Positions 1-6,341 of a DNA stretch of 6,341 nucleotides are shown piece after piece. Each line of letters starts with the position of its first letter. Position 1 is the first letter of the stretch. The position numbers and the translations under genes are program-made. The notes under the pieces were generated by a model, which ran no database searches, had not been told where the DNA came from, and worked only from the letters and a program-made list of their open reading frames with translations. Origin of the DNA: an uncultured Lysobacterales bacterium (GTDB lineage: Bacteria; Pseudomonadota; Gammaproteobacteria; Xanthomonadales; SZUA-36); assembly GCA_937974465.1 (NCBI GenBank), contig CALJWY010000004.1, forward strand, positions 1 to 6,341. Reading direction: 5' to 3'.

Positions 1-312
1 CATCCACCCGCTTCGCCACATCACCCGGACGGCTTGGCCAGGCCCGGTGTGGTCTGGTGTGGAGAGTCATTGCCGCAGCAAGCCATGGACCGGGCAATGG
101 CCGAGGCTTCGTCCTGCGATGTATGTTTTTCTATCGGGACATCAACCCTCGTCCAACCCGCAGCATCACTGCCCTTCCTGGCCCTGAACGCCGGCGCCAC
201 GGTGATTGAGATTAACCCGACGCCAACGAGCCTGACTCTGGAAGCGCACTACAGCCTGCAAAGCACGGCAGCCACAGCGCTGACGGCTATCGCTGAGCAA
301 TTGACCGCGTAA
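1..312 (+). CDS. Sir2-family NAD-dependent protein deacylase, C-terminal fragment (5' end outside window)
   Basis: Sirtuins use NAD+ to remove acetyl or other acyl groups from lysine, releasing nicotinamide and O-acyl-ADP-ribose; bacterial members are soluble. The frame is open from base 1 and gives 103 residues before a TAA stop. Visible family landmarks, numbered within the fragment, are RPGVVWCGE at 14-22 (family form VVWFGE), GTS at 46-48 followed by QPAA, which belong to the NAD-binding Rossmann fold, and EINP at 70-73, which contacts the adenosine part of NAD. The catalytic His, the GAGxS loop and the region that sets acyl preference lie upstream, so deacetylase and desuccinylase activity cannot be told apart. 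Two oddities: the second CxxC zinc pair expected just before the RP is absent, and Cys20 replaces the usual Phe. A TTG at base 34 is an internal Leu codon, not a start. The family call is firm; the exact subtype is not. Confidence 0.88.
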   Translation, partial: HPPASPHHPDGLARPGVVWCGESLPQQAMDRAMAEASSCDVCFSIGTSTLVQPAASLPFLALNAGATVIEINPTPTSLTLEAHYSLQSTAATALTAIAEQLTA

Positions 313-370
313 ATTACCCGGCCTTGAAACCGTGGCCTGGCGTTACAGCCAAGAACTTTGTGCTGTGAAA

Positions 371-401
371 TTGAGCGAAAAGCGACGTCATCCGGTATAA
401 T
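371..401 (+). promoter_or_regulatory. Probable sigma-70-type promoter of tdh
   Basis: A perfect TATAAT lies at 396-401, with TTGAGC at 371-376 as the best -35 match (4 of 6 to TTGACA). The spacer is 19 bases, longer than the ideal 17. Transcription would start near 408, giving a leader of about 33 bases before the tdh start. The site sits in the 128-base gap between the sirtuin gene and tdh, so tdh (and perhaps kbl) is probably transcribed independently of the gene upstream. I see no clear operator, riboswitch or complete CRP site in this gap. Confidence 0.55.
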
Positions 402-430
402 CAAAAGGTTAAATTCCACCTTATTCTCAC

Positions 431-435
431 AGGAG
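431..435 (+). promoter_or_regulatory. Ribosome binding site that fixes the tdh start
   Basis: AGGAG lies five bases before the ATG at 441. A second in-frame ATG at 453 matches the E. coli Tdh start by alignment, but it is 17 bases from this site, too far for normal initiation. The site therefore supports the upstream ATG and four extra N-terminal residues. Confidence 0.7.
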
Positions 436-440
436 TCATC

Positions 441-1484
441 ATGCCCCAAACCATGCGCGCACTGGTTAAACGTGAAGCCACTGAAGGCATCTGGATGGAA
501 GATGTTCCCATTCCAGAAGTCCGCACCAACGAGGTGTTGATCAAGGTTGAGAAAACCGCCATTTGCGGCACAGACGTTCATATCTATAACTGGGACGAGT
601 GGTCACAGCGCACCATCAAGCCGGGGATGGTGATCGGTCATGAATTTGTCGGCAAGATTGTTGAAGTGGGTGAAGGCGTGACCGGCTACAGCGTCGGTGA
701 CAGGGTATCTGCCGAGGGCCATATAATCTGTGGCCATTGTCGTAACTGCCGAGCGGGCAAGCGGCATCTATGCCCGAACACCATCGGCATCGGCGTCAAC
801 CGCGATGGTGCATTTGCCGAATATATCGTGGTTCCCTCGAATAACCTGTGGCCAATACCGGATGCCATCGCACCGGAACTGGCAGCCTTTTTTGACCCGT
901 TTGGCAATGCCGCCCATTGCGCTTTGCAATTTGACCTGGTCGGTGAAGACGTACTGATTACCGGCGCCGGGCCAATCGGGATTATTGCGGCAGGTATCTG
1001 CAAGCATGTCGGTGCACGCCATGTCGTGATCACCGATGTGAATGACTACCGGCTTGGACTGGCAGCCGAAATGGGCGCCACGCGAACCATTAACGTCAAA
1101 CACGAGTCGATCGCAGATATTGTTAAAGAGCTGGATATCGAAGGTTTTGATATCGGCATGGAAATGTCCGGCCAACCCGTCGCCTTCAATGATCTGCTGC
1201 ACCACATGTTCAATGGCGGACAGGTGGCGCTACTGGGTCTGTTACCTGCTGGAACTGGCGTGGATTGGGATCAGATCATCTTCAAGGGCCTTGAGCTACA
1301 TGGTATCTACGGCCGGCGAATGTATGAAACCTGGTACAAGATGACGCAGATGGTGTTGACGGGTTTCCCGTTGCACAAGGCGATGACGCATCATATACCC
1401 ATCGAAGAATTCGAGACCGGCTTCCAACTGATGCGGACTGGTCAGAGTGGCAAAGTGGTCTGTGACTGGACCGGTACAATCTAA
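441..1484 (+). CDS. tdh: L-threonine 3-dehydrogenase, zinc-dependent
   Basis: Cytosolic enzyme that oxidises L-threonine with NAD+ to 2-amino-3-ketobutyrate, the first step of threonine conversion to glycine. It is a zinc medium-chain dehydrogenase of 347 residues (E. coli Tdh has 341). The N-terminal catalytic domain holds the active-site zinc ligands Cys42 and His67-Glu68 (ICGTDVH, GHE), the structural zinc cysteines 97, 100, 103 and 111, and His94, equivalent to E. coli His90 that tunes threonine specificity. The central Rossmann domain has GAGPIG at 175-180 and Asp199 at the end of the second strand, which fits NAD rather than NADP. The stretch KTAICGTDVHIYNWDEWSQ is nearly identical to E. 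coli. The start is set by the AGGAG site; M5 aligns with E. coli Met1. kbl, the next pathway enzyme, follows after 121 bases, which argues strongly against another polyol or alcohol dehydrogenase. No defects seen. Confidence 0.97.
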   Translation: MPQTMRALVKREATEGIWMEDVPIPEVRTNEVLIKVEKTAICGTDVHIYNWDEWSQRTIKPGMVIGHEFVGKIVEVGEGVTGYSVGDRVSAEGHIICGHCRNCRAGKRHLCPNTIGIGVNRDGAFAEYIVVPSNNLWPIPDAIAPELAAFFDPFGNAAHCALQFDLVGEDVLITGAGPIGIIAAGICKHVGARHVVITDVNDYRLGLAAEMGATRTINVKHESIADIVKELDIEGFDIGMEMSGQPVAFNDLLHHMFNGGQVALLGLLPAGTGVDWDQIIFKGLELHGIYGRRMYETWYKMTQMVLTGFPLHKAMTHHIPIEEFETGFQLMRTGQSGKVVCDWTGTI

Positions 1485-1489
1485 CTTTA

Positions 1490-1555
1490 AGGGGTCGGTA
1501 CTACCCCTCTTGGCAAGGACCAGGCCATTCCCTGCGAGGCGTACCTTACGGCCAA
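1490..1555 (+). other. Predicted pair of stem-loops in the tdh-kbl spacer
   Basis: Two consecutive foldable elements start five bases after the tdh stop codon. The first is a perfect 6-bp stem, AGGGGT at 1490-1495 with ACCCCT at 1503-1508, and a 7-base loop. The second is a longer, bulged stem: 1510-1514 pairs with 1551-1555 (TTGGC/GCCAA), 1515-1518 with 1544-1547 (AAGG/CCTT), 1519-1520 with 1541-1542, and 1524-1526 with 1538-1540. Neither is followed by a T tract, so they are not standard rho-independent terminators. They could stabilise the tdh 3' end, be a processing site, or tune kbl expression. The pairing was read by eye, with no energy calculation, and could be chance. Confidence 0.35.
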
Positions 1556-1593
1556 ACACTGCCCTGCCCGCTGAATTTATAGTTACCACCTAG

Positions 1594-1599
1594 AAGGAG
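1594..1599 (+). promoter_or_regulatory. Strong ribosome binding site of kbl
   Basis: AAGGAG lies six bases before the ATG at 1606, close to ideal sequence and spacing, and it fixes the kbl start. It lies outside the two stem-loops predicted upstream. Confidence 0.75.
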
Positions 1600-1605
1600 C
1601 GCTAC

Positions 1606-2787
1606 ATGGTCTCACTGGACTACCTGAATACCACACTCGAAGAAATTCGTGCAGCCGGCTTGTACAAAACCGAACGCGTGATAACCACACCACAAAGCGT
1701 CGAGATCAAGGTTCAAGGTGGTGAAGAAGTCCTGAACTTCTGCGCCAACAACTACCTCGGCCTGGCCGATAACCCGGACGTGATCGCTGCTGCGCACAAG
1801 GCGCTGGATGACCATGGCTTCGGGCTTGCATCGGTGCGTTTTATCTGTGGCACCCAGGATTTGCACAAGCAGCTTGAAAAGACCATTTCTGAATTCTTCG
1901 GTACCGACGACACCATTCTCTACACTTCCTGCTTTGACGCCAACGGCGGGCTTTTTGAAACCCTGCTGGGGCCGGAAGATGCGGTTATTTCGGATGCCTT
2001 GAACCATGCTTCGATCATTGATGGTATCCGCCTGTGCAAAGCGCAGCGGCACCGCTACGCCAACAGCGACATGCAGGCGCTGGAAAAGGCCCTGCAGGAC
2101 ACGCAGGACTGCCGCACCCGCCTGATTGCCACCGATGGCGCCTTCAGCATGGATGGATATATTGCCAGGCTGGACGAAATCACCGCACTGGCAGAACGCT
2201 ACAATGCGCTGGTGATGGTCGATGACAGCCACGCCACCGGTTTCCTGGGAGAGAGCGGACGCGGTTCTGCCGAACACCATGGTGTTATGGACAAGATCGA
2301 TGTGTTCACCTCGACCCTCGGCAAGGCCCTGGGTGGTGGTTCCGGCGGTTTCACCAGCGGCCGCCAGGAGATTATCGACCTGTTACGCCAGCGCTCACGT
2401 CCTTACCTGTTTTCGAATACCCTGCCGCCACCGCTGGTTGCCGCATCCATCAAGGTATTTGAAATGCTATCCGGTTCGACCCAATTGCGGGATAAACTGG
2501 AGAGCAGCACGCGTTACTTCCGCGACAAAATGAGCGCCGCCGGATTTGACATCAAACAGGGTACACACCCGATCGTGCCGGTCATGCTGTACGACGCTCC
2601 GCTGGCCCAGCAGTTTGCAGCCCGGCTACTGGAAGAGGGAATTTACGTGATTGGATTTTTCTTCCCGGTGGTGCCAAAAGGCGAGGCACGCATCCGGGTA
2701 CAGGTTTCAGCCGCGCATGAGAAGCACCATCTGGACCGCGCCATCGAAGCCTTTGTAAAAGTCGGTCGCGAACTGGGTGTAATTTAA
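1606..2787 (+). CDS. kbl: Glycine C-acetyltransferase (2-amino-3-ketobutyrate CoA ligase)
   Basis: PLP enzyme that cleaves 2-amino-3-ketobutyrate with CoA to glycine and acetyl-CoA, completing the threonine degradation begun by Tdh; cytosolic and dimeric in known members. It is 393 residues long (about 398 in E. coli) and belongs to the fold-type I alpha-oxoamine synthase family. Visible sites are NFCANNYLGL at 44-53, SCFDANGG at 108-115 by the PLP phosphate, His134 (NHAS) that stacks on the PLP ring, DDSHATG at 206-212 with the Asp and His that contact the cofactor, and the Schiff-base lysine Lys240 in TSTLGKALGGGSGG. RIRVQVSAAH at 362-371 holds the carboxylate-binding arginine. BioF, HemA and Spt relatives share this fold, but close similarity to E. 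coli Kbl and the tdh neighbour settle the call. Gene order is tdh-kbl, the reverse of E. coli kbl-tdh. kbl may share the tdh transcript; I see no convincing separate promoter. Confidence 0.97.
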   Translation: MVSLDYLNTTLEEIRAAGLYKTERVITTPQSVEIKVQGGEEVLNFCANNYLGLADNPDVIAAAHKALDDHGFGLASVRFICGTQDLHKQLEKTISEFFGTDDTILYTSCFDANGGLFETLLGPEDAVISDALNHASIIDGIRLCKAQRHRYANSDMQALEKALQDTQDCRTRLIATDGAFSMDGYIARLDEITALAERYNALVMVDDSHATGFLGESGRGSAEHHGVMDKIDVFTSTLGKALGGGSGGFTSGRQEIIDLLRQRSRPYLFSNTLPPPLVAASIKVFEMLSGSTQLRDKLESSTRYFRDKMSAAGFDIKQGTHPIVPVMLYDAPLAQQFAARLLEEGIYVIGFFFPVVPKGEARIRVQVSAAHEKHHLDRAIEAFVKVGRELGVI

Positions 2788-2809
2788 GCCCCAGGCATCG
2801 GAGTTTTGA

Positions 2810-2854
2810 AACCCGCGTGGGTTACCCGACTGAAAAGCGGCACGGGGATTTTTT
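2810..2854 (+). terminator. Probable rho-independent terminator after kbl, in the convergent spacer
   Basis: The 95-base spacer between the kbl and glmM stop codons contains a short perfect hairpin, AACCC at 2810-2814 with GGGTT at 2819-2823. A second stem follows, CCCG at 2825-2828 with CGGG at 2843-2846, and then six T at 2849-2854. The second stem plus T tract has the form of a terminator for plus-strand kbl, although the stem is short and its loop is 14 bases. Read on the minus strand, the first hairpin is followed only by TCAAAAC, so it would be a weak terminator for glmM. Confidence 0.5.
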
Positions 2855-2882
2855 GCAATACTGGCAGGAAGAGCCTTAAAAA

Positions 2883-4226
2883 CTAGCTGGCAAATTCCGT
2901 GCGTACAACATCCGCCAATTGATTGGCGAGCTGATTAACCTGGGCCTCATCGACACCTTCCAGGGTTACACGGATCAGTGGCTCGGTGCCCGACGGCCTC
3001 AAGATCACCCTGCCGCTATTACCCAGCTCATCCTCGACGGATTTGACCGCCGCAGTAACTGCCGCTGAACCATCGAGATCCACCACTTGCTTCTTGATGG
3101 GAACATTGATCATGGTCTGTGGCATTTTTTGAATATCGCTGGTCAGTTCGGCCAGTGTCTTGCCGCTGCTCACCAGCACCTCCAGGACCTGGAGTGCGCT
3201 GACGATTCCATCACCCGTACTGGTTCGGTCCAGGAATAACAGGTGACCGGATGCTTCACCACCCAGGGTCCAGCCATTTTTCACCAGGACCCTGTGCACA
3301 TGACGATCGCCTACGGGAGCGCGCGTGAATGGAATATTGCGCTTCTGCAGTGCCAGTTCCATGCCGAAATTACTCATTACAGTGCCGACCACACCGCCCT
3401 GCAACAAGCCCAGGTCCTGGCGTGCCGTGGCGATGATATAGAGCAACTCGTCACCGTTTACGATCTCTCCACTGGCATCGACCATGATGACCCTGTCACC
3501 ATCGCCATCGAGGGCTATGCCAAGATCGGCGTTATGCTCAAGCACCGCCTGGCTGAGAAATTCAGGATAGGTTGACCCGCAGTTAGAATTGATATTCAGC
3601 CCGTCCGGGTCGGCGCCAATACTGATCACCTCAGCGCCCAGCTCTTCCAACACAGCCGGTGCAACACGATAGGTTGCGCCGTTGGCGCAATCGACGACAA
3701 TTTTTAAACCATGCAGGGTGATCTCAAAGGGGATGGTGCCTTTGCAAAATTCAATATAACGGCCTGCGGAATCTTCAATCCGCACCGCCTTGCCCATTTT
3801 TTCAGATGACACGGTTGAGAATGGTTTATCCAGCTCGGCCTCTATGGCGCGTTCTACCTCATCGGGCAGCTTTTCGCCTTCGGCTGAGAAGAACTTGATG
3901 CCATTGTCATAAAACGGGTTGTGGGATGCGCTGATGACGATACCCGCGCAGGCGTGCAAGGTGCGCGTCAGGTAGGCTACGCCCGGAGTTGGCATCGGCC
4001 CAAGCAGTGCAACATTGGCGCCTGCCGCAGCGAGACCGGCCTCGAGCGCCGATTCAAACATATAGCCGGAAATTCGCGTGTCTTTGCCAATAACGACCGA
4101 TCTTGAGTCACCGCCTGCAAGCACTTTCCCGGCAGCACGGCCAAGACGCAACATGAAATCTGCAGTAACCGGTGAATCGCCCACACGACCGCGAATGCCG
4201 TCTGTTCCAAAGTATTTTTTCTTCAT
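2883..4226 (-). CDS. glmM: Phosphoglucosamine mutase
   Basis: Cytosolic enzyme that interconverts glucosamine-6-phosphate and glucosamine-1-phosphate, feeding UDP-GlcNAc for peptidoglycan and lipopolysaccharide. It has 447 residues (E. coli GlmM has 445) and all four alpha-D-phosphohexomutase landmarks: the phosphoserine loop ISASHNP with catalytic Ser101, the magnesium loop DGDGDR with Asp240, Asp242 and Asp244, the sugar-binding GEASGH at 323-328, and the phosphate-binding RPSGTEP at 410-416. The N-terminal KYFGTDGIRGRVG is typical of GlmM rather than ManB or Pgm. It starts nine bases after the folP stop, in the same reading frame, and I see no clear Shine-Dalgarno sequence, so translation may be coupled to folP. 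In E. coli secG comes next; here glmM ends the strand run and faces kbl. Complete, with no defects seen. Confidence 0.97.
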   Translation of the reverse strand: MKKKYFGTDGIRGRVGDSPVTADFMLRLGRAAGKVLAGGDSRSVVIGKDTRISGYMFESALEAGLAAAGANVALLGPMPTPGVAYLTRTLHACAGIVISASHNPFYDNGIKFFSAEGEKLPDEVERAIEAELDKPFSTVSSEKMGKAVRIEDSAGRYIEFCKGTIPFEITLHGLKIVVDCANGATYRVAPAVLEELGAEVISIGADPDGLNINSNCGSTYPEFLSQAVLEHNADLGIALDGDGDRVIMVDASGEIVNGDELLYIIATARQDLGLLQGGVVGTVMSNFGMELALQKRNIPFTRAPVGDRHVHRVLVKNGWTLGGEASGHLLFLDRTSTGDGIVSALQVLEVLVSSGKTLAELTSDIQKMPQTMINVPIKKQVVDLDGSAAVTAAVKSVEDELGNSGRVILRPSGTEPLIRVTLEGVDEAQVNQLANQLADVVRTEFAS

Positions 4227-4235
4227 GATTCTATT

Positions 4236-5078
4236 TTACGCCCAACCCTGCCAAAGTGCAGTGGCTACTTTAAGTGCATCACGTGTTTCTGCCACATCAT
4301 GCACCCTGATGATGGCGGCACCTGCCTGCGCAGCGAGGACTGCTGCGCTTATCGAACCCGCTGTACGCCGCGATACGTCGCGGCCGGTTAAAGCGCCAAT
4401 CATGGCCTTGCGGGACACGCCGACCAGTACCGGGTACCCGCTTGACACCAACCCAGGCAAGGAATGAAACAGCTCGGTATTCTGTTGCAGGGTTTTGCCA
4501 AAACCAAAACCGGGATCCAGCAATATATTGTGCTGCGAAATACCCGCCGCCTCACACTCGCTGGCACGCTGCAGCAGGAACTGGCGGACTTCAGCACCAA
4601 CATCCTCGTATACCGGATCATTCTGCATTACACGCGGTTCACCCTGCATATGCATCAGGCAAACCGGCACCGCCAGTTCTGCCGCCGCTTCAACGGCGCC
4701 TTGCATACGCAATGCATAAACATCATTCAGCATGCCGGCCCCTGCATGCACGGCAGCGCGCATGACAGCGGGCTTACTGGTGTCGATGGACACGGGTATT
4801 GAAAGATTTGCGGCGATGGCTTCGATCACAGGCAGAACACGATCGAGTTCCTTTTGCAGTGGCACGGCTTGTGCACCGGGGCGCGTGGATTCACCACCGA
4901 TATCTATAATATCGGCACCTGCCTCCTGCATGGCAAGGGCATGGTCAATCGCTGCGGATTTTCCGAGCCATTGGCCACCATCAGAGAATGAATCAGGTGT
5001 GACGTTGAGGACACCCATGACCCTGGGCCGATCCAGGGTCAACATCCGACCTGCGCAATCAAGTTCGCGAGTGGCCAT
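4236..5078 (-). CDS. folP: Dihydropteroate synthase
   Basis: Cytosolic enzyme of folate synthesis that joins 6-hydroxymethyl-7,8-dihydropterin diphosphate to p-aminobenzoate, giving 7,8-dihydropteroate; it is the sulfonamide target. The 280-residue TIM barrel matches the E. coli enzyme with a constant offset of three residues: Asn25 (NVTPDSFSDGG), Thr65 (GGESTRPGA), Asp99 (SIDTSKP), Asn118 (NDV), Asp188 (LLDPGFGFGK), Lys224 (VSRK), Arg258 and His260 (RVHDV). All pterin, diphosphate and pABA binding positions are therefore intact. I see no insertion in the pABA loops of the kind found in Sul-type resistant enzymes, so this is the normal chromosomal form. The ATG at 5078 is the most upstream in-frame start, 23 bases after the ftsH stop. 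The Shine-Dalgarno match is poor: an AGG lies about 17 bases away and the region between is AT-rich. Part of the ftsH-folP-glmM run, probably one transcript. Confidence 0.97.
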   Translation of the reverse strand: MATRELDCAGRMLTLDRPRVMGVLNVTPDSFSDGGQWLGKSAAIDHALAMQEAGADIIDIGGESTRPGAQAVPLQKELDRVLPVIEAIAANLSIPVSIDTSKPAVMRAAVHAGAGMLNDVYALRMQGAVEAAAELAVPVCLMHMQGEPRVMQNDPVYEDVGAEVRQFLLQRASECEAAGISQHNILLDPGFGFGKTLQQNTELFHSLPGLVSSGYPVLVGVSRKAMIGALTGRDVSRRTAGSISAAVLAAQAGAAIIRVHDVAETRDALKVATALWQGWA

Positions 5079-5101
5079 ATTGTATTTAAATTGAGCCTGG
5101 C

Positions 5102-6341
5102 TTAGTGCTGCTCAGCTGTACCGCCGATGGAAGGCTTATCTTCCGGCTTGTCTGCCGATTCATCCGCAGCGTCGGCCTTGACCTTTTCACCGCCATTCGA
5201 ACTGGAATCATCCCAATCTGACGGCGGATCCGGAATTTTGCCATCCATGATCTGGTCAATCTGCCCGGCATCGATGGTTTCGTACTTCATCAACGCTTCG
5301 GTCATGACCTCAAGCTTGTCACGGTTGGCATTGATCAGATCGCTCGCGGTTTTGTGCGCGGTATCGACAATGCTACGAATTTCCATATCGATCTTGAGCG
5401 CGGTCTCATCAGACACGTGCTTGTGCTGAGTCACTGAACGACCCAGGAAGACCTCGTCTTCATCCTCGCTATAGGCCAGCGGGCCAAGAGCATCGGTCAG
5501 GCCCCAGCGGGTGACCATGTTGCGGGCAATATTGGTAGCACGTTCAATGTCGTTGGATGCGCCGGTGGTGACATTTTCAATACCAAAGATGATCTCTTCC
5601 GCCACCCTGCCGCCAAACAAGCTGGCCAACTGGCTATCCAGTTGTTTGCGCGAAATACTGTATTTATCCTGCTCCGGCAGGAACATGGTCACACCCAGGG
5701 CGCGTCCACGCGGGATAATGGTGACCTTGTATACCGGGTCATGCTCAGGCACCAGGCGGCCGACGATGGCATGGCCTGCCTCGTGATAGGCCGTCAGTTT
5801 CTTCTCTTTCTCGGACATGACCATCGAACGCCGTTCGGCACCCATCATGATCTTGTCCTTGGCGCGTTCAAAATGATCCTGGTTGACGGTCTTGGCCGCT
5901 TCCCTGGCAGCAAATAACGCAGCCTCGTTGACGAGGTTGGCCAGGTCAGCTCCTGAGAAACCGGGTGTACCACGCGCTATGGTGCGTGGTTTGACATCGT
6001 CATCCAGCGGTACCTTGCGCATGTGAACTTTCAAAAGGCCCTCACGGCCACGAATATCCGGCAGGGGTACTACCACCTGGCGATCGAACCGGCCGGGGCG
6101 CAGCAGTGCCGGATCAAGCACGTCCGGACGGTTGGTTGCAGCAATGACGATAACGCCTTCACCACCCTCAAAGCCATCCATCTCAACCAGTAACTGGTTA
6201 AGTGTCTGCTCACGTTCATCGTGTCCACCACCGAGGCCGGCGCCGCGATGACGTCCAACCGCATCGATTTCATCGATGAAGATAATACAGGGAGCGTGTT
6301 TCTTGGCCTGGTCAAACATGTCCCGTACGCGGGATGCACCC
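5102..6341 (-). CDS. ftsH: ATP-dependent zinc metalloprotease FtsH, lacking its N-terminal part (5' end outside window)
   Basis: Inner-membrane AAA+ protease that degrades misassembled membrane proteins and short-lived regulators such as, in E. coli, LpxC and sigma-32. The frame stays open to the window edge, giving 412 residues; about 231 N-terminal residues are missing, namely the membrane segments, periplasmic domain, Walker A and the FVG pore motif. The ATG at 6319 is internal (E. coli Met239). Visible, numbered from that Met, are Walker B IIFIDE at 12-17, the second region of homology with arginine fingers Arg74 and Arg77 (RPGRFDR), the zinc site HEAGH at 179-183, and the third zinc ligand Asp257 (GASNDIE). 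These match E. coli with a constant offset of 238. The C-terminal tail, from about residue 363, is acidic, low in complexity and probably disordered. Full length would be near 643 residues, as in E. coli. The folP gene follows after 23 bases. Confidence 0.97.
   Translation of the reverse strand, partial: GASRVRDMFDQAKKHAPCIIFIDEIDAVGRHRGAGLGGGHDEREQTLNQLLVEMDGFEGGEGVIVIAATNRPDVLDPALLRPGRFDRQVVVPLPDIRGREGLLKVHMRKVPLDDDVKPRTIARGTPGFSGADLANLVNEAALFAAREAAKTVNQDHFERAKDKIMMGAERRSMVMSEKEKKLTAYHEAGHAIVGRLVPEHDPVYKVTIIPRGRALGVTMFLPEQDKYSISRKQLDSQLASLFGGRVAEEIIFGIENVTTGASNDIERATNIARNMVTRWGLTDALGPLAYSEDEDEVFLGRSVTQHKHVSDETALKIDMEIRSIVDTAHKTASDLINANRDKLEVMTEALMKYETIDAGQIDQIMDGKIPDPPSDWDDSSSNGGEKVKADAADESADKPEDKPSIGGTAEQH

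Noticed and set aside
320..351. Short inverted repeats after the sirtuin gene (GGCC 320-323/334-337 and TGGC 338-341/GCCA 348-351)
   Set aside because: Stems of only 4 bp without a T tract; not convincing as a terminator.
364..380. Possible CRP site near the tdh promoter (TGTGA at 364-368)
   Set aside because: Only one half-site is present; no TCACA lies at the required distance.
1555..1583. Possible kbl promoter with TATAGT at 1578-1583
   Set aside because: There is no acceptable -35 element at 16-18 bases upstream, and transcription would begin almost at the ribosome binding site.
1612..2280. Minus-strand open frame of 222 codons opposite kbl
   Set aside because: It is long but antisense to a well-conserved gene and shows no family motif. 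High-GC coding DNA often leaves the opposite strand open.
4233..4238. Minus-strand TAAAAT before glmM as a -10 box for a leaderless glmM transcript
   Set aside because: It overlaps the folP stop codon and has no -35 partner at proper spacing; a chance match in an AT-rich junction is more likely.
4464..4802. Plus-strand open frame of 112 codons opposite folP, with several similar overlapping frames at 4442-5094
   Set aside because: It lies wholly inside folP, which has every family residue in place. The translations are rich in Arg, His, Cys and Ala without recognisable motifs, as expected of antisense shadows.
5079..5084. Minus-strand TACAAT directly before the folP start as a -10 box
   Set aside because: Transcription would start inside folP after its ATG, and no -35 element is visible.

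Overview
The window looks like ordinary chromosomal DNA from a gammaproteobacterium outside the close relatives of E. coli. The evidence is the gene order ftsH-folP-glmM on one strand, and products that align with their E. coli counterparts almost without gaps (compared from memory). Genes are closely packed, composition looks even, and I see no mobile element, repeat array, tRNA, rRNA or CRISPR.

Layout. Plus strand, bases 1-2787: the 3' end of a Sir2-family (sirtuin) deacylase gene cut by the window edge; a 128-base gap with a good sigma-70-type promoter; tdh (L-threonine 3-dehydrogenase); a 121-base spacer that can fold into two stem-loops; and kbl (glycine C-acetyltransferase). Minus strand, bases 6341 down to 2883: ftsH (membrane AAA+ protease, cut at its 5' end by the window edge), folP (dihydropteroate synthase) and glmM (phosphoglucosamine mutase), with gaps of only 23 and 9 bases. 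The two groups converge on a 95-base spacer holding a probable rho-independent terminator.

How the genes work together. Tdh and Kbl form the two-step threonine degradation route: L-threonine is oxidised by NAD+ to 2-amino-3-ketobutyrate, which CoA cleaves to glycine and acetyl-CoA. The sirtuin upstream uses NAD+ to remove acyl groups from lysines; a link to this pathway is only a guess from proximity. The minus-strand genes are a conserved housekeeping cluster: membrane protein quality control (FtsH), folate synthesis (FolP) and UDP-GlcNAc precursor synthesis for the cell wall (GlmM).

I found no convincing undescribed system. The points most worth a second look are the missing zinc-binding cysteine pair in the sirtuin fragment, the structured tdh-kbl spacer, and the in-frame folP/glmM junction without a clear ribosome binding site.
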